From an uncultured Candidatus Pelagibacter sp. (GTDB lineage Bacteria; Pseudomonadota; Alphaproteobacteria; Pelagibacterales; Pelagibacteraceae), in the NCBI GenBank assembly GCA_905616435.1, contig CAJQSU010000005.1, positions 1 through 55,862 of the forward strand: 55,862 nucleotides of DNA, written 5' to 3'. The position numbers were made by a program, and so were the translations under genes. This document shows positions 18,038 to 26,907 of this stretch, in pieces. The notes beneath the pieces are model-generated. The model saw nothing but the letters and a program-made list of their open reading frames with translations. It was not told the origin of the DNA and searched no databases. Position 1 is the stretch's first letter. Each line of letters starts with the position of its first letter.

Positions 18038-18312
18038 TGTTTATTATAAATTGCCCATATTGTGGAGAACGTGATCAACAGGAATTTAAATCTGGGGGTG
18101 AAGCACATATAGAAAGGCCCAAACAACCTACAGAATTAAGTGATGATGAGTGGTCAGAGTTTTTATTCATGAGAAAAAATATTAAAGGTGTTCAATTTGA
18201 AAGATGGAACCATGCTCACGGATGTAGAAAATGGTTTAATATGGTTAGAGATACATCCAACGACGAAATTAAATTAATATATAAAATGGGTGAAAACCCC
18301 CCTTCAAATTAA
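18037..18312 (+). CDS. soxD: Sarcosine oxidase delta subunit
   Basis: SoxD is the small zinc-binding subunit of the heterotetramer. The 91-residue protein has the expected ligands: C6 and C9 in NCPYCGERD, a histidine in GEAHIERP, and HGCRKWFN near residue 63. The conserved DDEWSEFLFMR segment lies between. Its start overlaps the soxB stop by one base and its stop lies one base before the soxA ATG. The subunit has no catalytic role of its own. The call is firm. Confidence 0.95.
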   Translation: MFIINCPYCGERDQQEFKSGGEAHIERPKQPTELSDDEWSEFLFMRKNIKGVQFERWNHAHGCRKWFNMVRDTSNDEIKLIYKMGENPPSN

Positions 18313-18313
18313 G

Positions 18314-21300
18314 ATGTCAACTAACTTAAGAGTAAGATCTAGTGAATTCATAGATGAAACCACAAGAGTTTCTTTCAAATTTAATGGAAAAACCTACCAT
18401 GGATTTAAAGGCGATACACTTGCATCAGCCCTGCTTGCTAACGATATTCATTTAGTTGGAAGAAGTTTTAAATACCATAGACCAAGAGGGATAATGACAG
18501 CAGGTTCGGAAGAGCCAAATGCAATAGTTCAGGTAGGCACTGATAAAGCGATAACAGAACCAAATGTAAGGGCAACAGAAATTGAAATACACGAAGGTTT
18601 AGAGGCAACAAGTCAAAACTGTTGGCCTAGTGTTAACTTTGATATTGGTGGAATAAATAATTTTTTATCCCCCCTTTTGCCTGCTGGATTTTATTATAAA
18701 ACATTTATGTGGCCAGCAAGTTTTTGGGAGAAATATGAATACGTTATAAGACACTCAGCTGGTCTCGGAAAATCACCAACAAAACCTGATACAGATATCT
18801 ACGAACATAAATACATTCATTGTGATGTATTGGTTATTGGTGCTGGTATTTCTGGAATTATTGCAGCTAAAATTGCAGCACAAAATAATTTAAAAACTCT
18901 TTTATTAGATGAAAAATCTGAAATTGGTGGATCAACAATTTATCAAAATTCAAAAAATTTTAAAATAGATAATAAATCTTCTTCCAAATGGTTGATTAAT
19001 GAAATTGATGAGTTAAAGAAATTGGATAATTTAGAAATTAAAACTAGAACAAGTGTTGCTGCTTATCATGGTTATAATTATCTATTAGCAAGGGAAAATT
19101 TAACTGATCATCTAGGTAAACATGAAAAACAAAACAAAATCAGACAAAGACTTTTAAAAATTAGAGCTAAAAAAGTAATTGTTGCAACTGGTTCTCTAGA
19201 AAGGCCTCTTGTTTTTGATAATAACGATAGACCCGGAATAATGCTTGCTTCTGCTATTAAGAAATATGCAGACTACTACGGAGTTGTATGTGGGAGAAAA
19301 AATATTTTCTTTACAAATAATGATACAGCTTACGAAAGTGCAATTTCACTATTTAATAAAGGAATTAATGTTGAGGCGATTATAGATATCAGGGAAAATT
19401 CTGATTCATCTATTGTTAAAGAAGCAGAAAATTTAGGTATAAAAATTTACTGGTCTCACACAGTTGTAGATACTCATGGTTATAAAAAATTAAAAAAAAT
19501 TTCTATTATGGGGCTATCTAAAGATGGCCGGTCTTTTTCCAGTTTGAACAAAATTATTCTTGAGTGCGATTGCTTAGGTATGGCCGGAGGCTGGACACCT
19601 GCAGTTCATTTATTTACACAATCTGGTGGTAAATTAAAATTCAGAGAGGAGGATCAAGTGTTTGTTCCTAATAAATATCCCTCTAAACAAATAAGTATTG
19701 GATCTTGCAATGGTGACTTTGAGTTAGATAAAATAATAAAAAATTCTTTAAATTACGTTAAAGATTTTCTTGATATTAATAATAAAGACTTTGATAATTT
19801 ACCTGTTGTTACTTCAAGAGAAACTAGTAAAAAAAATATTTGGCTACTTCCATCAGATAAAGCTATTGGTAAAACAAAGCCTTTTGTAGACTATCAAAAT
19901 GATGCTACAGCCAACGATATTAAATTGGCTCTTAGAGAGGGATTTAGGTCTATAGAACACGTTAAAAGGTACACAACAACTGGTATGGGTACTGATCAAG
20001 GTAAACTTGGAAATATGCATGCTTTAGGAATAATTGCAGATACAACAGGTGTAAAAATGGGTGAAGTTGGGACAACAACATTTAGACCTCCTTATACACC
20101 TTTAACATTTGGAACCATTGTTGGAAGAAACGTTGGTGAATACTTTGATGCTTTCAGACGAACACCAATGAATGATTGGCATATTGATAATAAAGCAGAG
20201 TTTGAAAATGTTGGGCAATGGAAAAGAGCTTGGTATTACCCTCAAAATAATGAGACCATGCATGAAGCGGTACAGCGAGAAAGTTTAGCAACTAGAAAAA
20301 GTGTTGGGATATTGGATGCTTCTACTCTTGGTAAAATTGACATTCAGGGTAGTGATGCATCAGAATTTTTAAATAGAATTTATACAAATGCTTGGTCGAA
20401 ACTAGGAATAGGTAAATGTAGATATGGATTAATGCTAAATGAGGATGGGATGGTATATGACGATGGTGTAACAACTAGATTGGGTGAAAATCACTATATC
20501 ATGACGACCACAACAGGTGGTGCTGCAAATGTGATGGCTAAACTTGAAGACTATTTGCAAACAGAATGGCCTGAGTTAGATGTATATTTAACTTCTGTAA
20601 CAGATCATTTTGCAACGGCAACTATAGGCGGACCTAATAGTAAAAAAATATTAAATAAATTAATTCCAGATTTAGATTTATCAGATGAAAATTTTCCCCA
20701 CATGTCATTTAAAGAAGCTCAAATTGGTCAAATTAAATGCAGAATTATGCGTATTAGTTTTACGGGTGAACTTAGTTATGAAATTAATATACAAGCAAAT
20801 TTTGGAAGATCACTTTGGGAACAATGTATTGAAGCAGGAAAAGAATTTAACATAACTCCTTATGGAACTGAAACAATGCACTTATTAAGAGCAGAAAAAG
20901 GTTTTATAATTGTTGGTCAAGATACAGACGGAACTATGACGCCAGTGGATCTTCAAATGGATTGGATAGTTAGTAAAAAGAAATATGATTTTATTGGAAA
21001 AAGATCTCTTTATAGATCAGATACAATGAAAGAGGATCGAAAACAATTAGTTGGATTAATAACAGATAATCCAAAAGAGGTATTAGAAGAGGGAGCCCAG
21101 ATAGTTTCTGAATTAAATCAAAGTCCTGTTGAAATGCTTGGTCATGTTACATCAAGCTATTATAGCCCAAACTTAAATAGATCTATTGCTCTTGCAGTTG
21201 TAAGGGGTGGAAAAAATATGATTGGTAAAAAATTATTTGTGCCTATGGAAGGTAGATCAATTAATATAACAGTTGTTGATCCAGTTTTTTTGGACAAGGA

Positions 21301-21322
21301 GAATAAAAGATTAAATGCTTAA
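18314..21322 (+). CDS. soxA: Sarcosine oxidase alpha subunit
   Basis: SoxA carries the NAD and folate sites of sarcosine oxidase. The ATG at 18314, one base after the soxD stop, gives 1002 residues, the usual size; an in-frame GTG at 18290 would read through the soxD end. Near residue 20 is a ferredoxin-like fold without cysteines (FKFNGKTYHGFKGDTLASAL), as in the family. A dinucleotide-binding site VLVIGAGISGIIAAKIAA is near 174. The C-terminal third is a GcvT-like folate-binding domain (RESLATRKSVGILDAS and TGELSYEINI). Its end overlaps soxG by eight bases. It channels the methyl carbon to 5,10-methylene-tetrahydrofolate. The call is firm. Confidence 0.97.
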   Translation: MSTNLRVRSSEFIDETTRVSFKFNGKTYHGFKGDTLASALLANDIHLVGRSFKYHRPRGIMTAGSEEPNAIVQVGTDKAITEPNVRATEIEIHEGLEATSQNCWPSVNFDIGGINNFLSPLLPAGFYYKTFMWPASFWEKYEYVIRHSAGLGKSPTKPDTDIYEHKYIHCDVLVIGAGISGIIAAKIAAQNNLKTLLLDEKSEIGGSTIYQNSKNFKIDNKSSSKWLINEIDELKKLDNLEIKTRTSVAAYHGYNYLLARENLTDHLGKHEKQNKIRQRLLKIRAKKVIVATGSLERPLVFDNNDRPGIMLASAIKKYADYYGVVCGRKNIFFTNNDTAYESAISLFNKGINVEAIIDIRENSDSSIVKEAENLGIKIYWSHTVVDTHGYKKLKKISIMGLSKDGRSFSSLNKIILECDCLGMAGGWTPAVHLFTQSGGKLKFREEDQVFVPNKYPSKQISIGSCNGDFELDKIIKNSLNYVKDFLDINNKDFDNLPVVTSRETSKKNIWLLPSDKAIGKTKPFVDYQNDATANDIKLALREGFRSIEHVKRYTTTGMGTDQGKLGNMHALGIIADTTGVKMGEVGTTTFRPPYTPLTFGTIVGRNVGEYFDAFRRTPMNDWHIDNKAEFENVGQWKRAWYYPQNNETMHEAVQRESLATRKSVGILDASTLGKIDIQGSDASEFLNRIYTNAWSKLGIGKCRYGLMLNEDGMVYDDGVTTRLGENHYIMTTTTGGAANVMAKLEDYLQTEWPELDVYLTSVTDHFATATIGGPNSKKILNKLIPDLDLSDENFPHMSFKEAQIGQIKCRIMRISFTGELSYEINIQANFGRSLWEQCIEAGKEFNITPYGTETMHLLRAEKGFIIVGQDTDGTMTPVDLQMDWIVSKKKYDFIGKRSLYRSDTMKEDRKQLVGLITDNPKEVLEEGAQIVSELNQSPVEMLGHVTSSYYSPNLNRSIALAVVRGGKNMIGKKLFVPMEGRSINITVVDPVFLDKENKRLNA

Positions 21323-21878
21323 TTATAATTCATCATTAAAAGAAGATAAAAATTACCAAGGTTTAACTGTAAGAGAAATTTCTCCAATTATGAAATTAAA
21401 TTTAAGAGGAAAAAGTAGAGATTTTTTAACTACAATCGGTAAAAATATTAACATGATTTTGCCAATGGAAGCTAACACCTCAGCATCTAGTGATAACTAT
21501 ACATCTATGTGGCTTTCACCTGATGAATGGATGATATTTTCAAATAAAGTAGTTGATATGGAAAATAACAATTATGATATTGAAGAATTATTATTTAATA
21601 AAATTTCTAAAACTAATTTAGGTTCTGTTACAGATATTAGCGATCAATTTGTAATGATTAATCTAAATGGTGAAAAAATATTTGATTTATTTAGTAGAGG
21701 CAGCCCTTTTGATTTTAATCATTTTAGATTAAAAAAAGGTTCAGTAACACAAACTTTACTGGCCCAAATTGATGTAATAATGCATCACGAAGAAGCTAAT
21801 TCTGTTAATTTGTTTGTTAGAAGGTCTTTTTCTCAACATTTGATCTCATGGATTAATGATAGTGCGTCAAGGTTATAA
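21315..21878 (+). CDS. soxG: Sarcosine oxidase gamma subunit
   Basis: SoxG is the gamma subunit, a GcvT-like domain without known catalysis. The 187-residue product shows the family segments LTVREISPIMKLNLRG, WLSPDEWMIFS, VTDISDQFVMINLNGEKIFDL and a C-terminal RRSFSQHLISWI. Its position as the last gene of soxBDAG and its eight-base overlap with soxA support the call. The subunit is poorly conserved in general, so context carries weight here. Confidence 0.9.
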   Translation: MLNYNSSLKEDKNYQGLTVREISPIMKLNLRGKSRDFLTTIGKNINMILPMEANTSASSDNYTSMWLSPDEWMIFSNKVVDMENNNYDIEELLFNKISKTNLGSVTDISDQFVMINLNGEKIFDLFSRGSPFDFNHFRLKKGSVTQTLLAQIDVIMHHEEANSVNLFVRRSFSQHLISWINDSASRL

Positions 21879-21902
21879 GGGCATTTAAACGTCATTTAGA
21901 TA

Positions 21903-21923
21903 TAAGTTTTTAAAACAAACTTA
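21903..21923. promoter_or_regulatory. Inverted repeat upstream of the ABC binding protein gene
   Basis: TAAGTTT (21903-21909) and AAACTTA (21917-21923) form 7-base arms around a 7-base spacer, 20 bases before the binding protein's ATG. No T-run follows it on the plus strand, so an operator is more likely than a soxG terminator. The composition is low-complexity and this is weak evidence. Confidence 0.25.
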
Positions 21924-21942
21924 AAAAGGGTACTATTGCAAA

Positions 21943-22710
21943 ATGAAAAAATTTATACTTATTACATTACTAATATTATTGCCATTTTCAGCTCATGCTG
22001 AATCTAATTTGAATAAAATTTTAGCAGCAGGAGAATTAAAAGTTGGAACTACAGGTGATTGGGATCCAATGACAATGAAAGATCCTGCAACCAATAAATA
22101 CGTAGGATTTGATATTGATGTAATGAGAGAATTAGCTAAAGACATGGGTGTAAAAGTTACCTTCGTACCAACTGAGTGGAAAACAATTGTTGCAGGTATT
22201 ACTTCTGGAAGATACGATATTTCAACAAGTGTAACAAAAACTCCTAAAAGAGCTGAAGTGGCTGGATTTACTGACACTTATTATAAATACGGGACTGTTC
22301 CAGTTGTACTTAAAAAGAATTTAAAAAAATATTCAACATGGGAATCTTTAAATAATAAAAAGGTTACAATTGCGACTACTCTAGGAACTTCACAAGAAGA
22401 AAAGGCAAAAGAATTTTTTCCAAAATCAAAACTACAATCTGTTGAAGCTCCTGCAAGAGATTTTCAAGAAGTTCTTGCTGGAAGAGCTGATGGAAATATA
22501 ACCAGCTCAACTGAAGCAAATAAATTAGTAATTAAGTATCCTCAATTAGCTATTGTTCCTGATGGAGAAAGAAATCCGGCTTTCTTAGCTATGATGGTGG
22601 GTAAAAATGATAAAATTTGGAATGATTATGTTAACGATTGGATTAAAACTAAAAAAACCTCTGGTTTTTTCAAAAGTCTGTTAACAAAATATAATTTAAA
22701 AAGTCTATAA
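21943..22710 (+). CDS. ABC transporter periplasmic amino-acid-type binding protein
   Basis: The 255-residue protein has a Sec signal peptide ending near AHA (residue 19) and a family-3 extracellular solute-binding domain. It begins [19 protein letters not shown], with [32 protein letters not shown] and [16 protein letters not shown] following. It also resembles periplasmic cyclohexadienyl dehydratase (PheC), a sister of these proteins. The permease gene right after it favours transport. It lies 64 bases after soxG on the same strand, so a sarcosine-related or other amine ligand is possible but not shown. SAR11 genomes rely heavily on such binding proteins. Confidence 0.88.
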   Translation: MKKFILITLLILLPFSAHAESNLNKILAAGELKVGTTGDWDPMTMKDPATNKYVGFDIDVMRELAKDMGVKVTFVPTEWKTIVAGITSGRYDISTSVTKTPKRAEVAGFTDTYYKYGTVPVVLKKNLKKYSTWESLNNKKVTIATTLGTSQEEKAKEFFPKSKLQSVEAPARDFQEVLAGRADGNITSSTEANKLVIKYPQLAIVPDGERNPAFLAMMVGKNDKIWNDYVNDWIKTKKTSGFFKSLLTKYNLKSL

Positions 22711-22750
22711 TCGATTAGATATTATTTTTTAATTCTCTATAAGTTTAAAA

Positions 22751-23491
22751 GTGAGAAATATATTTTTTTTACTTTTAATTTTACCGCTTACATCATGCGG
22801 TGGCCAAGAACTTGGTTGGTTTGTTGTATCCCCCAATAATATTGAGGGATTAACTAACTTAAAATTTTTGTTGAGTGGTTTAACTACAACTATCTTTATT
22901 TCAGTCATATCTATAATTATTTCAATGATATTAGGTTTTGTTATTGCAGTACCCTCTTTGGCAAAAAGTAAGTTTTTAACTTATATCAATATAAGTTATG
23001 TTGAAATCGTAAGGGCTATACCATTATTAGTTTTAATCTTATGGATTTATTATGGTTTACCTATAATGACGGGTATCAGCTTTAGTCCATTCGTATCTGG
23101 AATAATCGCTTTAGCAATAAGTGAAAGCGCTTTTCAAGCTGAAATTTTTAGAGCGGGAATTAACTCAATTAAGAAAGCGCAATGGGAAGCTGGAAGCTCA
23201 TTAGGTTTAAATTTTTTTAAAAGATTAAGATTAGTAATTCTTCCACAAGCAATAAAAAATATCTTACCAGCTTTAGGTAATCAGTTTGTTTATGTATTAA
23301 AAATGTCTTCACTAGTTTCAATTATTGGAATTGGTGATTTAACGAGAAAAGCTAATGAATTAGTGGTTTCAACTTATAGACCTTTAGAAATCTATACTTT
23401 CTTAATACTTGAGTACTTAATTTTGATATTGATTGTTTCTTTCTTTGTAAGAAAATTAGAAAATAAGTTAAAACAAGACTCTAATAATTAA
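22751..23491 (+). CDS. ABC transporter permease, polar amino acid type
   Basis: The 246-residue integral membrane protein has the polar amino acid permease pattern: FLLSGLTTTIFISVISI, YVEIVRAIPLLVLILW, and the EAA loop EAGSSLGLNFFKRLRLVILP that contacts the ATPase. The start is GTG at 22751, with an in-frame stop just upstream. Its first 16 residues (hydrophobic, ending LPLTSC) resemble a lipoprotein signal with a lipobox, which is odd for a permease. It follows the binding protein gene by 40 bases. No ATP-binding subunit gene lies beside it; the next gene is on the other strand and overlaps its end by four bases. A partner ATPase must come from elsewhere. Confidence 0.9.
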   Translation: MRNIFFLLLILPLTSCGGQELGWFVVSPNNIEGLTNLKFLLSGLTTTIFISVISIIISMILGFVIAVPSLAKSKFLTYINISYVEIVRAIPLLVLILWIYYGLPIMTGISFSPFVSGIIALAISESAFQAEIFRAGINSIKKAQWEAGSSLGLNFFKRLRLVILPQAIKNILPALGNQFVYVLKMSSLVSIIGIGDLTRKANELVVSTYRPLEIYTFLILEYLILILIVSFFVRKLENKLKQDSNN

Positions 23492-23967
23492 TTGTTTCTT
23501 CTAAAATCCCAAGGATAGACAAATTCCATAGACCACATCCCTAATTTATTTAATCGCGCATAATCCTCATCTTTAATAAATTTTTTAGAATATTTTCTAT
23601 AAGCAAAAGCATAGCCGCTTCTAACTAGATAACTTGACAAACTTTCATCATTTACAAAGCACTCTGCTAAAGTTCTTTTATACCTATCTTTTTCTTCGCT
23701 AATACATTTAACTTTATTATCACCAACTTTTTCAACTAAGATTTCTTTAGCGGTTACTCCACATGGTTCAGTAAGTCCTTCTTTAACACAAGTTTGTTTT
23801 AATTCTGGTGTATCAATACCAGTAAATCTAATCTTCTCACCATTAAGATGAATGGTATCACCATCAACAACTCTAAGCTCTTGTGATTTTATTTGATTAA
23901 AATTTAAGAAAAATATTAGTGAAGAAATACTAATAACTAAAATGACTTTTTTTTTGTTTGAAAACAT
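23488..23967 (-). CDS. Secreted thermonuclease-like nuclease (SNase family)
   Basis: The 159-residue protein has an N-terminal hydrophobic signal (about residues 6-24) and a staphylococcal-nuclease fold. The catalytic set is present: R47 in IRFTGIDTPE, E55 in TPE, and R98 in RYKRTLAEC, with VVDGDTIHL ahead of them. Four cysteines (60, 69, 88, 103) suggest disulfides in the periplasm. SNases cleave DNA or RNA, and in a free-living plankter scavenging of nucleic acid is a reasonable but unproven role. Its start lies 38 bases inside the end of the MATE gene, and its end overlaps the convergent permease. Confidence 0.9.
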   Translation of the reverse strand: MFSNKKKVILVISISSLIFFLNFNQIKSQELRVVDGDTIHLNGEKIRFTGIDTPELKQTCVKEGLTEPCGVTAKEILVEKVGDNKVKCISEEKDRYKRTLAECFVNDESLSSYLVRSGYAFAYRKYSKKFIKDEDYARLNKLGMWSMEFVYPWDFRRNN

Positions 23968-25300
23968 TATTTAAAAAGTAACCAATAAATATGATTACTA
24001 CAATACCTATAAACCAATTGGTTGCCATTATAGTGTAAAATATATCTGAGTAATCTCCACCTCTAATATTAATTACATACCAAAGAGACAGAAAAGGTAA
24101 TGCTGACAATCTTAAAACACTTAAATAAAGACTGTAAATTGGTTTCTTAAGTGCTTGAAATACAGCTGTAGTAATAAAGAAAACTGGATAAACAGGTGCA
24201 ATTAATGCTGCAACTTTTAAGTATATAGTCCCATGATATATGGCTTCCTGATTATCTGTAAATTGAGACACAAAAAATTCTGCACCAAAAAATAATATCA
24301 AACCTGCAACAGCCATAAATGAAGATCCAAAAAATAAAGCCTTAGTATAAAGTTCTCTTATACGATCATAATTTTTAGCACCAAAATTTTGTCCACCAAT
24401 AGAAAGTACTGCAGTATTTAATCCAATAACAGGTAACAAAAAAACTTGCTCTACTCTTAATGCTGCTCCATAACCAGCTGTAGCAAGATCACCAAATTGA
24501 CCAATAAAATATAAAATATTAAAAATACCCACACCAATAAATAGCATACTAAACATTATGGGTATTGCTTGTGTGAACAACTCTTTTAATAATATCAATT
24601 TAGGAATAAAGCATTTAATGGATAAATATTTTTTCAATTTACATGAGTTAATTTTATAAGCTAAATAAAATGTACCAACTGATTGAGCAATTACAGTTGC
24701 TATGGCAAGACCACCGATTCCAAAAGCTGGAACAATTCCATACCCCCAAATAAATAATGGATTTAAAAATATGTTTAAAAAGAAACTAAATATTAAGACA
24801 TTTCTATAACTCTTAGTGTCTCCTTGTGCATTCAAGGCTCCATTTAAAGAGATTTGAATCATTACAATGAAAGTGCCGTAAAAAATTATATCCAAATATT
24901 CTCTTGTTAAAGCTATACCAACCGCATCAGAACCCAGCACTGTTAAAAGAAAATCAGATGCATTTAATCCAAACAAGGTGACAACAATAGAGGTAATCAG
25001 TGCAAATATTAAAGATTGTGCGATAAATAATGAAGCTTTATTATCTTTTTTTGCACCTAATAAATTACCAATACATGAATTGGTTGCAGCACCAATACCA
25101 ACACCAACAGCAATTATTACAAAATATATAGGAAATGATTTTGCAATTGCACCAATAGCTTCAGCAGAAATTCTCCCAGCGAACCAAGTATCAACTAGAT
25201 TATAAAATGTTTGAAATAACGAACCAACGCTAGCAGGTATGGTTACTCTTCTTAGTAGTTTCCAAATTGGATCTTTGGTTAAATTTATAGCTTTTGACAA
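23930..25300 (-). CDS. MATE-family efflux protein
   Basis: The 456-residue protein is a multidrug/toxic-compound exporter of the MATE type with about twelve membrane segments in two halves. The family start IWKLLRRVTIPASVGSLFQT is clear, with NLVDTWFAGRISAEAIGAI after it. The second half contains RVEQVFLLPVIGLNTAVLSI and GQNFGAKNYDR. The start codon is TTG at 25300, preceded by a GGAAA ribosome site; an in-frame TAG (the trhO stop) lies just upstream, so no longer start is possible. Coupling ions and substrates cannot be read. It overlaps the nuclease gene by 38 bases. Confidence 0.92.
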   Translation of the reverse strand: MSKAINLTKDPIWKLLRRVTIPASVGSLFQTFYNLVDTWFAGRISAEAIGAIAKSFPIYFVIIAVGVGIGAATNSCIGNLLGAKKDNKASLFIAQSLIFALITSIVVTLFGLNASDFLLTVLGSDAVGIALTREYLDIIFYGTFIVMIQISLNGALNAQGDTKSYRNVLIFSFFLNIFLNPLFIWGYGIVPAFGIGGLAIATVIAQSVGTFYLAYKINSCKLKKYLSIKCFIPKLILLKELFTQAIPIMFSMLFIGVGIFNILYFIGQFGDLATAGYGAALRVEQVFLLPVIGLNTAVLSIGGQNFGAKNYDRIRELYTKALFFGSSFMAVAGLILFFGAEFFVSQFTDNQEAIYHGTIYLKVAALIAPVYPVFFITTAVFQALKKPIYSLYLSVLRLSALPFLSLWYVINIRGGDYSDIFYTIMATNWFIGIVVIIFIGYFLNNVFKQKKSHFSY

Positions 25301-25309
25301 TTTTTTTTC

Positions 25310-26215
25310 CTATTTAAATTCTTTTTGGAATATATGCTTTGATCCACTCTTTTTAGCAAGGGTTATCTGTTTCTGTCTCATACGGAACCTACCCTTTTGA
25401 ATTTGTGTTAAATCATCATGGCAATTAATGCATGAAACACCTTCTTCGTATTTTTTAGATTTCTTACCTTTAGGTGAAACAGGCTTTCTGCAACCACTGC
25501 ACATTGAATGTGTACCGGTTATCAACCCGTGCTTAACACTGACTCTGTTATCAAAAACAAAGCATTCGCCACTCCATAAACTCTCATTTTTTTTAACATT
25601 CTTTAAATAGTTAAGAATTCCACCTTTTAACTGAAAAACATTTTTAAAACCTTTTTTCTCCAAAAAAACAGAAGCTTTTTCACATCTAATTCCACCAGTA
25701 CAAAACATTGCGATGGGTTTTTTCTTATCTAGTTTATTTAAATATTTTGGAAATTCTCTAAAATTAACAACATCAGGGTTAACTGATTTTTTAAAAGTAC
25801 CAACTTCGTATTCAAATGGTTTTCTCGAGTCTAGTACTAATGTTTCTTTATTTGAAATAAGTTTATTCCATTTTTTGGGATCTATGTGGTTATCTTTTTT
25901 ATTTTTTGAAGATAAAGTAAGCCCCATTGGAACTACTTCATTTTTTATTTTAATTTTAACTTTGTGAAAAGGCTGAAATTTACTTTTAGAAGAATTTTTG
26001 CTATCAAACTTTTTAAAATCTAATATTTTTTTAATCTTGCTAATTGCTAATTTTAAATCAGCGGCTTTTCCAGATATTGTTGCATTAACTCCTTCTTTAG
26101 CAATAATAACAGTTCCTCTAATATTTTTTTTAACTAAAAAATCATGAAGTAAAATCTTATTATTCTTTAATGAGGTAAGTTTTTTAAATTTATAAAAACC
26201 AAATACTTCAAACAT
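25310..26215 (-). CDS. trhO: tRNA uridine 5-hydroxylation rhodanese TrhO (YceA family)
   Basis: TrhO (UPF0176) is a rhodanese-related protein that takes part in oxygen-dependent formation of 5-hydroxyuridine in tRNA anticodons. The ATG at 26215 (301 residues) starts with FEVFGFYKFKKLTSLK and overlaps the O-methyltransferase stop by one base. An N-terminal acylphosphatase-like domain (GTVIIAKEGVNATISG) precedes the rhodanese domain with the catalytic cysteine in MFCTGGIRCEKA. A C-terminal zinc-like cluster follows (CSGCRKP and CINCHDD). Its TAG stop is in frame with and nine bases before the MATE start codon. Confidence 0.92.
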   Translation of the reverse strand: MFEVFGFYKFKKLTSLKNNKILLHDFLVKKNIRGTVIIAKEGVNATISGKAADLKLAISKIKKILDFKKFDSKNSSKSKFQPFHKVKIKIKNEVVPMGLTLSSKNKKDNHIDPKKWNKLISNKETLVLDSRKPFEYEVGTFKKSVNPDVVNFREFPKYLNKLDKKKPIAMFCTGGIRCEKASVFLEKKGFKNVFQLKGGILNYLKNVKKNESLWSGECFVFDNRVSVKHGLITGTHSMCSGCRKPVSPKGKKSKKYEEGVSCINCHDDLTQIQKGRFRMRQKQITLAKKSGSKHIFQKEFK

Positions 26216-26865
26216 TATAAAACTCTGCAAACAGTCATGCCATCACCTAAAGGTACTATAATTTGTTCTACCCTTTTATCTTGAGCAACATAAGTATTAA
26301 ATTCCCTGATATTCAATGTAAATTTATCAACGTTATTATCATCAGCAACTTCTCCATGCCACAAAACATTGTCAATAATAATCAATCCACCTTTATCCAA
26401 TAGGTTTAAAGATCTTTCGTAATACTCTTTATAATTCATTTTATCAGCATCAATGAAAACCATATCAAATTTACTATTCTTTAATTCATCTAAACTATCT
26501 AATGCAGGCTTAATTATTGTCTGAATTTTATTATCCAAATTAGCTTTTTTAAAAAAGTCTATTGCAACTTTGCTAGTCTCTTCATTTTTATCTAGTGCTA
26601 TAAGTTTACCATCATCAGGTAAAGCTAGTGCTATTGATAAAGCACTTAAACCAGTAAAGGTTCCAATCTCAAGCACATATTTAATATTAGATGTTTTAAT
26701 GATTAAATGAAGAAAGTGACATTGGGATGGCGCTATTTGCATTCTTTTTTCATTTCCCAGTGTATTATTATAATCTATTATTTCTTGCTGAACTGGATTT
26801 AACTTTAAACTAAAATTATCTATATATTTTTGAAGGCTTTCAGTGATTTCTAGGTTTTTACCCAT
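26215..26865 (-). CDS. Class I SAM-dependent O-methyltransferase (CCoAMT-like)
   Basis: This 216-residue protein belongs to the caffeoyl-CoA/catechol O-methyltransferase family. The SAM site is VLEIGTFTGLSALSIALALP (residues 64-83), followed by LIALDKNEE. The metal-binding D139 is in MVFIDADKMNYKEYYE, and IIIDNVLWHGEVADD follows near 162. The substrate is unknown; bacterial members methylate small phenolic or other hydroxylated compounds. It overlaps trhO by one base and is likely its operon partner. Some relatives (TrmR) methylate 5-hydroxyuridine in tRNA, which fits the trhO pairing but is inference. Confidence 0.88.
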   Translation of the reverse strand: MGKNLEITESLQKYIDNFSLKLNPVQQEIIDYNNTLGNEKRMQIAPSQCHFLHLIIKTSNIKYVLEIGTFTGLSALSIALALPDDGKLIALDKNEETSKVAIDFFKKANLDNKIQTIIKPALDSLDELKNSKFDMVFIDADKMNYKEYYERSLNLLDKGGLIIIDNVLWHGEVADDNNVDKFTLNIREFNTYVAQDKRVEQIIVPLGDGMTVCRVL

Positions 26866-26907
26866 GGCTTTTTATCTGTTAATTCTAAAATAAATTCAAC
26901 AAATTAA

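Noticed and set aside
18290..18313. Earlier GTG start of soxA inside soxD
   Set aside because: It would overlap the soxD end by 23 bases and add unmatched residues; the ATG at 18314 is one base after the soxD stop.
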